Below, piece by piece: positions 11,501-24,200 of a stretch of 64,000 nt of DNA (position 1 is the first letter of the stretch; the number at the start of each line of letters is the position of its first letter). The stretch is from Megalopta genalis. Lineage: Eukaryota; Arthropoda; Insecta; Hymenoptera; Halictidae. The stretch covers positions 3,313,501 to 3,377,500 of the forward strand of contig NW_027476092.1 of the NCBI RefSeq assembly GCF_051020955.1, written 5' to 3'. The notes under the pieces were generated by a model. The model worked only from the letters and a program-made list of their open reading frames with translations. It ran no database searches and was not told where the DNA came from. A program made the position numbers and the translations under genes.

Positions 11501-13537
11501 TACCATTTTCCTACATTAGATTTCGTTCTAAATGCTTAATCCCTATGTAAAAACGTTAGTTAAGCAAGAATATCGTATTTTTAAAAAAATCTAATGATAG
11601 GATTTTCCAGAAAATTGAAAAAACCGAAAAATGTCAAGAGTAAAGTGCCATTTTCTGACATTAGATTTCGTTCTAAATGCTTAATCCCTATGTAGAAACG
11701 TTAGTTAAGCAAGAATATCGTATTTTTAAAAAAATCTAATGATAGGATTTTTCAGAAAATTGAAAAAACCGTAAAATGTCAAGAGTAAAGTGCCCTTATT
11801 TTAAACAATGTATCGTTCTAAATGCTTAATCCCTATGTAAAAAAGTTATTTTAGCAGGAATATGTTATTGAAAAAAATTAGAAAAATTTATTTTAGCCGT
11901 AAATCGAAAATAATGGGGACACCGGAGCTGTTCGAAGCGCCGAGCGCGCCGCGTACGCCCGAATATTTTCAAAGTCCCAACGTACCGATCAAGAGTAAAG
12001 TACCATTTTCCTACATTAGATTTCGTTCTAAATGCTTAATCCCTATGTAAAAACGTTAGTTAAGCAAGAATATCGTATTTTTAAAAAAATCTAATGATAG
12101 GATTTTCCAGAAAATTGAAAAAACCGAAAAATGTCAAGAGTAAAGTGCCATTTTCTGACATTAGATTTCGTTCTAAATGCTTAATCCCTATGTAGAAACG
12201 TTAGTTAAGCAAGAATATCGTATTTTTAAAAAAATCTAATGATAGGATTTTTCAGAAAATTGAAAAAACCGTAAAATGTCAAGAGTAAAGTGCCCTTACT
12301 TTAAACAATGTATCGTTCTAAATGCTTAATCCCTATGTAAAAAAGTTATTTAAGCAGGAATATGTTATTGAAAAAAATTAGAAAAATTTATTTTAGCCGT
12401 AAATCGAAAATAATGGATCGAGCGAATCGGTCGATTGCGCCGAGACGCGCTATGATGCAACAGACGAGCGATTGGAACGCCCGAATATTTTCAAAGTCCC
12501 AACGTACCGATCAAGAGTAAAGTACCATTTTCCTACATTAGATTTCGTTCTAAATGCTTAATCCCTATGTAAAAACGTTAGTTAAGCAAGAATATCGTAT
12601 TTTTAAAAAAATCTAATGATAGGATTTCCCAGAAAATTGAAAAAACCGAAAAATGTCAAGAGTAAAGTGCCATTTTCTGACATTAGATTTCGTTCTAAAT
12701 GCTTAATCCCTATGTAGAAACGTTAGTTAAGCAAGAATATCGTATTTTTAAAAAAATCTAATGATAGGATTTTTCAGAAAATTGAAAAAACCGTAAAATG
12801 TCAAGAGTAAAGTGCCCTTATTTTAAACAATGTATCGTTCTAAATGCTTAATCCCTATGTAAAAAAGTTATTTTAGCAGGAATATGTTATTGAAAAAAAT
12901 TAGAAAAATTTATTTTAGCCGTAAATCGAAAATAATGGGGACACCGGAGCTGTTCGAAGCGCCGAGCGCGCCGCGTACGCCCGAATATTTTCAAAGTCCC
13001 AACGTACCGATCAAGAGTAAAGTACCATTTTCCTACATTAGATTTCGTTCTAAATGCTTAATCCCTATGTAAAAACGTTAGTTAAGCAAGAATATCGTAT
13101 TTTTAAAAAAATCTAATGATAGGATTTTCCAGAAAATTGAAAAAACCGAAAAATGTCAAGAGTAAAGTGCCATTTTCTGACATTAGATTTCGTTCTAAAT
13201 GCTTAATCCCTATGTAGAAACGTTAGTTAAGCAAGAATATCGTATTTTTAAAAAAATCTAATGATAGGATTTTTCAGAAAATTGAAAAAACCGTAAAATG
13301 TCAAGAGTAAAGTGCCCTTACTTTAAACAATGTATCGTTCTAAATGCTTAATCCCTATGTAAAAAAGTTATTTAAGCAGGAATATGTTATTGAAAAAAAT
13401 TAGAAAAATTTATTTTAGCCGTAAATCGAAAATAATGGATCGAGCGAATCGGTCGATTGCGCCGAGACGCGCTATGATGCAACAGACGAGCGATTGGAAC
13501 GCCCGAATATTTTCAAAGTCCCAACGTACCGATCAAG

Positions 13538-14037
13538 AGTAAAGTACCATTTTCCTACATTAGATTTCGTTCTAAATGCTTAATCCCTATGTAAAAACGT
13601 TAGTTAAGCAAGAATATCGTATTTTTAAAAAAATCTAATGATAGGATTTTCCAGAAAATTGAAAAAACCGAAAAATGTCAAGAGTAAAGTGCCATTTTCT
13701 GACATTAGATTTCGTTCTAAATGCTTAATCCCTATGTAGAAACGTTAGTTAAGCAAGAATATCGTATTTTTAAAAAAATCTAATGATAGGATTTTTCAGA
13801 AAATTGAAAAAACCGTAAAATGTCAAGAGTAAAGTGCCCTTATTTTAAACAATGTATCGTTCTAAATGCTTAATCCCTATGTAAAAAAGTTATTTTAGCA
13901 GGAATATGTTATTGAAAAAAATTAGAAAAATTTATTTTAGCCGTAAATCGAAAATAATGGGGACACCGGAGCTGTTCGAAGCGCCGAGCGCGCCGCGTAC
14001 GCCCGAATATTTTCAAAGTCCCAACGTACCGATCAAG
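13538..14037. repeat. Representative type II satellite monomer (500 bp)
   Basis: Subrepeat a is 13538-13682, b is 13683-13827, c is 13828-13960 and spacer d-II is 13961-14037. Subrepeats a, b and c share a core containing TTCGTTCTAAATGCTTAATC and a TTAAGCA(A/G)GAATAT segment, so the monomer arose from an older ~145-bp unit. Spacer d-II is G+C-rich and starts GGACACCGGAGCTG. It contains the retrotransposon target. Its last 38 bp are shared with spacer d-I. Type II monomers nearly always carry TTATTTTAGCAGG in c; the one at 62124 carries the TTATTTAAGCAGG form instead. Confidence 0.93.
13988..14000 (+). other. Unoccupied retrotransposon target site (example)
   Basis: The 13 bases GCGCGCCGCGTAC in spacer d-II match exactly the 13 bases found on both sides of copy 2. 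About 30 such type II spacers are present in the window, and two (next to copies 1 and 2) are occupied. Type I spacers have only a partial match (GCGCCGAGACGCGC), which may be why no insertion is seen in them. Confidence 0.75.
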
Positions 14038-14559
14038 AGTAAAGTACCATTTTCCTACATTAGATTTCGTTCTAAATGCTTAATCCCTATGTAAAAACGT
14101 TAGTTAAGCAAGAATATCGTTTTTTTAAAAAAATCTAATGATAGGATTTTCCAGAAAATTGAAAAAACCGAAAAATGTCAAGAGTAAAGTGCCATTTTCT
14201 GACATTAGATTTCGTTCTAAATGCTTAATCCCTATGTAGAAACGTTAGTTAAGCAAGAATATCGTATTTTTAAAAAAATCTAATGATAGGATTTTTCAGA
14301 AAATTGAAAAAACCGTAAAATGTCAAGAGTAAAGTGCCCTTATTTTAAACAATGTATCGTTCTAAATGCTTAATCCCTATGTAAAAAAGTTATTTAAGCA
14401 GGAATATGTTATTGAAAAAAATTAGAAAAATTTATTTTAGCCGTAAATCGAAAATAATGGATCGAGCGAATCGGTCGATTGCGCCGAGACGCGCTATGAT
14501 GCAACAGACGAGCGATTGGAACGCCCGAATATTTTCAAAGTCCCAACGTACCGATCAAG
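14038..14559. repeat. Representative type I satellite monomer (522 bp)
   Basis: Same a-b-c order as type II, but with the longer spacer d-I, which starts ATCGAGCGAATCGG and contains a different G+C-rich block (ATGATGCAACAGACGAGCG) before the common tail. This is the majority monomer. Together with the preceding type II monomer it forms a 1022-bp dimer that repeats through 11862-14928. Confidence 0.93.
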
Positions 14560-17500
14560 AGTAAAGTACCATTTTCCTACATTAGATTTCGTTCTAAATG
14601 CTTAATCCCTATGTAAAAACGTTAGTTAAGCAAGAATATCGTATTTTTAAAAAAATCTAATGATAGGATTTTCCAGAAAATTGAAAAAACCGAAAAATGT
14701 CAAGAGTAAAGTGCCATTTTCTGACATTAGATTTCGTTCTAAATGCTTAATCCCTATGTAGAAACGTTAGTTAAGCAAGAATATCGTATTTTTAAAAAAA
14801 TCTAATGATAGGATTTTTCAGAAAATTGAAAAAACCGTAAAATGTCAAGAGTAAAGTGCCCTTATTTTAAACAATGTATCGTTCTAAATGCTTAATCCCT
14901 ATGTAAAAAAGTTATTTTAGCAGGAATATGTTATTGAAAAAAATTAGAAAAATTTATTTTAGCCGTAAATCGAAAATAATGGGGACACCGGAGCTGTTCG
15001 AAGCGCCGAGCGCGCCGCGTACGCCCGAATATTTTCAAAGTCCCAACGTACCGATCAAGAGTAAAGTACCATTTTTCTACATTAGATTTCGTTCTAAATG
15101 CTTAATCCCTATGTAAAAACGTTAGTTAAGCAAGAATATCGTATTTTTAAAAAAATCTAATGATAGGATTTTCCAGAAAATTGAAAAAACCGAAAAATGT
15201 CAAGAGTAAAGTGCCATTTTCTGACATTAGATTTCGTTCTAAATGCTTAATCCCTATGTAGAAACGTTAGTTAAGCAAGAATATCGTATTTTTAAAAAAA
15301 TCTAATGATAGGATTTTTCAGAAAATTGAAAAAACCGTAAAATGTCAAGAGTAAAGTGCCCTTATTTTAAACAATGTATCGTTCTAAATGCTTAATCCCT
15401 ATGTATAAAAGTTATTTAAGCAGGAATATGTTATTGAAAAAAATTAGAAAAATTTATTTTAGCCGTAAATCGAAAATAATGGATCGAGCGAATCGGTCGA
15501 TTGCGCCGAGACGCGCTATGATGCAACAGACGAGCGATTGGAACGCCCGAATATTTTCAAAGTCCCAACGTACCGATCAAGAGTAAAGTACCATTTTCCT
15601 ACATTAGATTTCGTTCTAAATGCTTAATCCCTATGTAAAAACGTTAGTTAAGCAAGAATATCGTATTTTTAAAAAAATCTAATGATAGGATTTTCCAGAA
15701 AATTGAAAAAACCGAAAAATGTCAAGAGTAAAGTGCCATTTTCTGACATTAGATTTCGTTCTAAATGCTTAATCCCTATGTAGAAACGTTAGTTAAGCAA
15801 GAATATCGTATTTTTAAAAAAATCTAATGATAGGATTTTTCAGAAAATTGAGAAAACCGTAAAATGTCAAGAGTAAAGTGCCCTTATTTTAAACAATGTA
15901 TCGTTCTAAATGCTTAATCCCTATGTAAAAAAGTTATTTTAGCAGGAATATGTTATTGAAAAAAATTAGAAAAATTTATTTTAGCCGTAAATCGAAAATA
16001 ATGGATCGAGCGAATCGGTCGATTGCGCCGAGACGCGCTATGATGCAACAGACGAGCGATTGGAACGCCCGAATATTTTCAAAGTCCCAACGTACCGATC
16101 AAGAGTAAAGTACCATTTTCCTACATTAGATTTCGTTCTAAATGCTTAATCCCTATGTAAAAACGTTAGTTAAGCAAGAATATCGTATTTTTAAAAAAAT
16201 CTAATGATAGGATTTCCCAGAAAATTGAAAAAACCGAAAAATGTCAAGAGTAAAGTGCCATTTTCTGACATTAGATTTCGTTCTAAATGCTTAATCCCTA
16301 TGTAGAAACGTTAGTTAAGCAAGAATATCGTATTTTTTAAAAAATCTAATGATAGGATTTTTCAGAAAATTGAAAAAACCGTAAAATGTCAAGAGTAAAG
16401 TGCCCTTATTTTAAACAATGTATCGTTCTAAATGCTTAATCCCTATGTAAAAAAGTTATTTTAGCAGGAATATGTTATTGAAAAAAATTAGAAAAATTTA
16501 TTTTAGCCGTAAATCGAAAATAATGGGGACACCGGAGCTGTTCGAAGCGCCGAGCGCGCCGCGTACGCCCGAATATTTTCAAAGTCCCAACGTACCGATC
16601 AAGAGTAAAGTACCATTTTCCTACATTAGATTTCGTTCTAAATGCTTAATCCCTATGTAAAAACGTTAGTTAAGCAAGAATATCGTATTTTTAAAAAAAT
16701 CTAATGATAGGATTTTCCAGAAAATTGAAAAAACCGAAAAATGTCAAGAGTAAAGTGCCATTTTCTGACATTAGATTTCGTTCTAAATGCTTAATCCCTA
16801 TGTAGAAACGTTAGTTAAGCAAGAATATCGTATTTTTAAAAAAATCTAATGATAGGATTTTTCAGAAAATTGAAAAAACCGTAAAATGTCAAGAGTAAAG
16901 TGCCCTTATTTTAAACAATGTATCGTTCTAAATGCTTAATCCCTATGTATAAAAGTTATTTAAGCAGGAATATGTTATTGAAAAAAATTAGAAAAATTTA
17001 TTTTAGCCGTAAATCGAAAATAATGGATCGAGCGAATCGGTCGATTGCGCCGAGACGCGCTATGATGCAACAGACGAGCGATTGGAACGCCCGAATATTT
17101 TCAAAGTCCCAACGTACCGATCAAGAGTAAAGTACCATTTTCCTACATTAGATTTCGTTCTAAATGCTTAATCCCTATGTAAAAACGTTAGTTAAGCAAG
17201 AATATCGTATTTTTAAAAAAATCTAATGATAGGATTTTCCAGAAAATTGAAAAAACCGAAAAATGTCAAGAGTAAAGTGCCATTTTCTGACATTAGATTT
17301 CGTTCTAAATGCTTAATCCCTATGTAGAAACGTTAGTTAAGCAAGAATATCGTATTTTTAAAAAAATCTAATGATAGGATTTTTCAGAAAATTGAGAAAA
17401 CCGTAAAATGTCAAGAGTAAAGTGCCCTTATTTTAAACAATGTATCGTTCTAAATGCTTAATCCCTATGTAAAAAAGTTATTTTAGCAGGAATATGTTAT

Positions 17501-20500
17501 TGAAAAAAATTAGAAAAATTTATTTTAGCCGTAAATCGAAAATAATGGATCGAGCGAATCGGTCGATTGCGCCGAGACGCGCTATGATGCAACAGACGAG
17601 CGATTGGAACGCCCGAATATTTTCAAAGTCCCAACGTACCGATCAAGAGTAAAGTACCATTTTCCTACATTAGATTTCGTTCTAAATGCTTAATCCCTAT
17701 GTAAAAACGTTAGTTAAGCAAGAATATCGTATTTTTAAAAAAATCTAATGATAGGATTTCCCAGAAAATTGAAAAAACCGAAAAATGTCAAGAGTAAAGT
17801 GCCATTTTCTGACATTAGATTTCGTTCTAAATGCTTAATCCCTATGTAGAAACGTTAGTTAAGCAAGAATATCGTATTTTTTAAAAAATCTAATGATAGG
17901 ATTTTTCAGAAAATTGAAAAAACCGTAAAATGTCAAGAGTAAAGTGCCCTTATTTTAAACAATGTATCGTTCTAAATGCTTAATCCCTATGTAAAAAAGT
18001 TATTTTAGCAGGAATATGTTATTGAAAAAAATTAGAAAAATTTATTTTAGCCGTAAATCGAAAATAATGGGGACACCGGAGCTGTTCGAAGCGCCGAGCG
18101 CGCCGCGTACGCCCGAATATTTTCAAAGTCCCAACGTACCGATCAAGAGTAAAGTACCATTTTCCTACATTAGATTTCGTTCTAAATGCTTAATCCCTAT
18201 GTAAAAACGTTAGTTAAGCAAGAATATCGTATTTTTAAAAAAATCTAATGATAGGATTTTCCAGAAAATTGAAAAAACCGAAAAATGTCAAGAGTAAAGT
18301 GCCATTTTCTGACATTAGATTTCGTTCTAAATGCTTAATCCCTATGTAGAAACGTTAGTTAAGCAAGAATATCGTATTTTTAAAAAAATCTAATGATAGG
18401 ATTTTTCAGAAAATTGAAAAAACCGTAAAATGTCAAGAGTAAAGTGCCCTTATTTTAAACAATGTATCGTTCTAAATGCTTAATCCCTATGTAAAAAAGT
18501 TATTTTAGCAGGAATATGTTATTGAAAAAAATTAGAAAAATTTATTTTAGCCGTAAATCGAAAATAATGGGGACACCGGAGCTGTTCGAAGCGCCGAGCG
18601 CGCCGCGTACGCCCGAATATTTTCAAAGTCCCAACGTACCGATCAAGAGTAAAGTACCATTTTCCTACATTAGATTTCGTTCTAAATGCTTAATCCCTAT
18701 GTAAAAACGTTAGTTAAGCAAGAATATCGTTTTTTTAAAAAAATCTAATGATAGGATTTTCCAGAAAATTGAAAAAACCGAAAAATGTCAAGAGTAAAGT
18801 GCCATTTTCTGACATTAGATTTCGTTCTAAATGCTTAATCCCTATGTAGAAACGTTAGTTAAGCAAGAATATCGTATTTTTAAAAAAATCTAATGATAGG
18901 ATTTTTCAGAAAATTGAAAAAACCGTAAAATGTCAAGAGTAAAGTGCCCTTATTTTAAACAATGTATCGTTCTAAATGCTTAATCCCTATGTAAAAAAGT
19001 TATTTAAGCAGGAATATGTTATTGAAAAAAATTAGAAAAATTTATTTTAGCCGTAAATCGAAAATAATGGATCGAGCGAATCGGTCGATTGCGCCGAGAC
19101 GCGCTATGATGCAACAGACGAGCGATTGGAACGCCCGAATATTTTCAAAGTCCCAACGTACCGATCAAGAGTAAAGTACCATTTTCCTACATTAGATTTC
19201 GTTCTAAATGCTTAATCCCTATGTAAAAACGTTAGTTAAGCAAGAATATCGTATTTTTAAAAAAATCTAATGATAGGATTTTCCAGAAAATTGAAAAAAC
19301 CGAAAAATGTCAAGAGTAAAGTGCCATTTTCTGACATTAGATTTCGTTCTAAATGCTTAATCCCTATGTAGAAACGTTAGTTAAGCAAGAATATCGTATT
19401 TTTAAAAAAATCTAATGATAGGATTTTTCAGAAAATTGAAAAAACCGTAAAATGTCAAGAGTAAAGTGCCCTTATTTTAAACAATGTATCGTTCTAAATG
19501 CTTAATCCCTATGTAAAAAAGTTATTTTAGCAGGAATATGTTATTGAAAAAAATTAGAAAAATTTATTTTAGCCGTAAATCGAAAATAATGGGGACACCG
19601 GAGCTGTTCGAAGCGCCGAGCGCGCCGCGTACGCCCGAATATTTTCAAAGTCCCAACGTACCGATCAAGAGTAAAGTACCATTTTCCTACATTAGATTTC
19701 GTTCTAAATGCTTAATCCCTATGTAAAAACGTTAGTTAAGCAAGAATATCGTATTTTTAAAAAAATCTAATGATAGGATTTTCCAGAAAATTGAAAAAAC
19801 CGAAAAATGTCAAGAGTAAGGTGCCATTTTCTGACATTAGATTTCGTTCTAAATGCTTAATCCCTATGTAGAAACGTTAGTTAAGCAAGAATATCGTATT
19901 TTTAAAAAAATCTAATGATAGGATTTTTCAGAAAATTGAAAAAACCGTAAAATGTCAAGAGTAAAGTGCCCTTATTTTAAACAATGTATCGTTCTAAATG
20001 CTTAATCCCTATGTATAAAAGTTATTTAAGCAGGAATATGTTATTGAAAAAAATTAGAAAAATTTATTTTAGCCGTAAATCGAAAATAATGGATCGAGCG
20101 AATCGGTCGATTGCGCCGAGACGCGCTATGATGCAACAGACGAGCGATTGGAACGCCCGAATATTTTCAAAGTCCCAACGTACCGATCAAGAGTAAAGTA
20201 CCATTTTCCTACATTAGATTTCGTTCTAAATGCTTAATCCCTATGTAAAAACGTTAGTTAAGCAAGAATATCGTATTTTTAAAAAAATCTAATGATAGGA
20301 TTTTCCAGAAAATTGAAAAAACCGAAAAATGTCAAGAGTAAAGTGCCATTTTCTGACATTAGATTTCGTTCTAAATGCTTAATCCCTATGTAGAAACGTT
20401 AGTTAAGCAAGAATATCGTATTTTTAAAAAAATCTAATGATAGGATTTTTCAGAAAATTGAGAAAACCGTAAAATGTCAAGAGTAAAGTGCCCTTATTTT

Positions 20501-20718
20501 AAACAATGTATCGTTCTAAATGCTTAATCCCTATGTATAAAAGTTATTTAAGCAGGAATATGTTATTGAAAAAAATTAGAAAAATTTATTTTAGCCGTAA
20601 ATCGAAAATAATGGATCGAGCGAATCGGTCGATTGCGCCGAGACGCGCTATGATGCAACAGACGAGCGATTGGAACGCCCGAATATTTTCAAAGTCCCAA
20701 CGTACCGATCAAGAGTAA
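14560..20718. repeat. Higher-order satellite block, copy 1 of the 6676-bp repeat
   Basis: The order of monomer types and private variants in this block recurs exactly 6676 bp downstream. Type II monomers at 14928, 16472, 18016, 18516 and 19538, and TGTATAAAAG-marked type I monomers at 15374, 16918, 19984 and 20506, all have a partner at +6676. Rare variants match too: a C-to-T change giving ACCATTTTTCTAC at 15068, the GTAAGGTGCC change near 19818, and a T-run change near 18729. The monomer after it (about 20746-21235) is unusually diverged and marks a boundary. Confidence 0.88.
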
Positions 20719-21235
20719 AGTACCATTTTCCTACATTAGATTTCGTTCTAAATGCTTAATCCCTATGTAGAAACGTTAGTTAAGCAAGAATATCGTATTT
20801 TTAAAAAAATCTAATGATAGGATTTTCCAGAAAATTGAAAAAACCGAAAAATGTCAAGAGTAAAGTGCCATTTTCTGACATTAGATTTCGTTCTAAATGC
20901 TTAATCCCTATGTAGAAACGTTAGATAAGCAAGAATATCGTATTTTTAAAAAAATCTAATGATAGGATTTTTCAGAAAATTGAAAAAACCGTAAAATGTC
21001 AAGAGTAAAGTGCCCTTATTTTAAACATTATATCGTTCTAAATGCTTAATCCCTATGTAAAAAAGTTATCTAAGCAAGAATATGTTATTGAATAAAATGA
21101 GAAAAATTTATTTTAGCCGTAAATCGAAAATAATGGGTCGAGCGAATCGGTCGATTGCGCCGAGACGCGCTATGATGCAACAGACGAGCGATTGGAACGC
21201 CCGAATATTTTCAAAGTCCCAACGTACCGATCAAG

Positions 21236-24200
21236 AGTAAAGTACCATTTTCCTACATTAGATTTCGTTCTAAATGCTTAATCCCTATGTAAAAACGTTA
21301 GTTAAGCAAGAATATCGTATTTTTAAAAAAATCTAATGATAGGATTTTCCAGAAAATTGAAAAAACCGAAAAATGTCAAGAGTAAAGTGCCATTTTCTGA
21401 CATTAGATTTCGTTCTAAATGCTTAATCCCTATGTAGAAACGTTAGTTAAGCAAGAATATCGTATTTTTAAAAAAATCTAATGATAGGATTTTTCAGAAA
21501 ATTGAAAAAACCGTAAAATGTCAAGAGTAAAGTGCCCTTATTTTAAACAATGTATCGTTCTAAATGCTTAATCCCTATGTAAAAAAGTTATTTTAGCAGG
21601 AATATGTTATTGAAAAAAATTAGAAAAATTTATTTTAGCCGTAAATCGAAAATAATGGGGACACCGGAGCTGTTCGAAGCGCCGAGCGCGCCGCGTACGC
21701 CCGAATATTTTCAAAGTCCCAACGTACCGATCAAGAGTAAAGTACCATTTTTCTACATTAGATTTCGTTCTAAATGCTTAATCCCTATGTAAAAACGTTA
21801 GTTAAGCAAGAATATCGTATTTTTAAAAAAATCTAATGATAGGATTTTCCAGAAAATTGAAAAAACCGAAAAATGTCAAGAGTAAAGTGCCATTTTCTGA
21901 CATTAGATTTCGTTCTAAATGCTTAATCCCTATGTAGAAACGTTAGTTAAGCAAGAATATCGTATTTTTAAAAAAATCTAATGATAGGATTTTTCAGAAA
22001 ATTGAAAAAACCGTAAAATGTCAAGAGTAAAGTGCCCTTATTTTAAACAATGTATCGTTCTAAATGCTTAATCCCTATGTATAAAAGTTATTTAAGCAGG
22101 AATATGTTATTGAAAAAAATTAGAAAAATTTATTTTAGCCGTAAATCGAAAATAATGGATCGAGCGAATCGGTCGATTGCGCCGAGACGCGCTATGATGC
22201 AACAGACGAGCGATTGGAACGCCCGAATATTTTCAAAGTCCCAACGTACCGATCAAGAGTAAAGTACCATTTTCCTACATTAGATTTCGTTCTAAATGCT
22301 TAATCCCTATGTAAAAACGTTAGTTAAGCAAGAATATCGTATTTTTAAAAAAATCTAATGATAGGATTTTCCAGAAAATTGAAAAAACCGAAAAATGTCA
22401 AGAGTAAAGTGCCATTTTCTGACATTAGATTTCGTTCTAAATGCTTAATCCCTATGTAGAAACGTTAGTTAAGCAAGAATATCGTATTTTTAAAAAAATC
22501 TAATGATAGGATTTTTCAGAAAATTGAGAAAACCGTAAAATGTCAAGAGTAAAGTGCCCTTATTTTAAACAATGTATCGTTCTAAATGCTTAATCCCTAT
22601 GTAAAAAAGTTATTTTAGCAGGAATATGTTATTGAAAAAAATTAGAAAAATTTATTTTAGCCGTAAATCGAAAATAATGGATCGAGCGAATCGGTCGATT
22701 GCGCCGAGACGCGCTATGATGCAACAGACGAGCGATTGGAACGCCCGAATATTTTCAAAGTCCCAACGTACCGATCAAGAGTAAAGTACCATTTTCCTAC
22801 ATTAGATTTCGTTCTAAATGCTTAATCCCTATGTAAAAACGTTAGTTAAGCAAGAATATCGTATTTTTAAAAAAATCTAATGATAGGATTTCCCAGAAAA
22901 TTGAAAAAACCGAAAAATGTCAAGAGTAAAGTGCCATTTTCTGACATTAGATTTCGTTCTAAATGCTTAATCCCTATGTAGAAACGTTAGTTAAGCAAGA
23001 ATATCGTATTTTTTAAAAAATCTAATGATAGGATTTTTCAGAAAATTGAAAAAACCGTAAAATGTCAAGAGTAAAGTGCCCTTATTTTAAACAATGTATC
23101 GTTCTAAATGCTTAATCCCTATGTAAAAAAGTTATTTTAGCAGGAATATGTTATTGAAAAAAATTAGAAAAATTTATTTTAGCCGTAAATCGAAAATAAT
23201 GGGGACACCGGAGCTGTTCGAAGCGCCGAGCGCGCCGCGTACGCCCGAATATTTTCAAAGTCCCAACGTACCGATCAAGAGTAAAGTACCATTTTCCTAC
23301 ATTAGATTTCGTTCTAAATGCTTAATCCCTATGTAAAAACGTTAGTTAAGCAAGAATATCGTATTTTTAAAAAAATCTAATGATAGGATTTTCCAGAAAA
23401 TTGAAAAAACCGAAAAATGTCAAGAGTAAAGTGCCATTTTCTGACATTAGATTTCGTTCTAAATGCTTAATCCCTATGTAGAAACGTTAGTTAAGCAAGA
23501 ATATCGTATTTTTAAAAAAATCTAATGATAGGATTTTTCAGAAAATTGAAAAAACCGTAAAATGTCAAGAGTAAAGTGCCCTTATTTTAAACAATGTATC
23601 GTTCTAAATGCTTAATCCCTATGTATAAAAGTTATTTAAGCAGGAATATGTTATTGAAAAAAATTAGAAAAATTTATTTTAGCCGTAAATCGAAAATAAT
23701 GGATCGAGCGAATCGGTCGATTGCGCCGAGACGCGCTATGATGCAACAGACGAGCGATTGGAACGCCCGAATATTTTCAAAGTCCCAACGTACCGATCAA
23801 GAGTAAAGTACCATTTTCCTACATTAGATTTCGTTCTAAATGCTTAATCCCTATGTAAAAACGTTAGTTAAGCAAGAATATCGTATTTTTAAAAAAATCT
23901 AATGATAGGATTTTCCAGAAAATTGAAAAAACCGAAAAATGTCAAGAGTAAAGTGCCATTTTCTGACATTAGATTTCGTTCTAAATGCTTAATCCCTATG
24001 TAGAAACGTTAGTTAAGCAAGAATATCGTATTTTTAAAAAAATCTAATGATAGGATTTTTCAGAAAATTGAGAAAACCGTAAAATGTCAAGAGTAAAGTG
24101 CCCTTATTTTAAACAATGTATCGTTCTAAATGCTTAATCCCTATGTAAAAAAGTTATTTTAGCAGGAATATGTTATTGAAAAAAATTAGAAAAATTTATT

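Noticed and set aside
13971..13984. tRNA-like B box around TTCGAA in type II spacers
   Set aside because: No matching A box or cloverleaf could be drawn around it.
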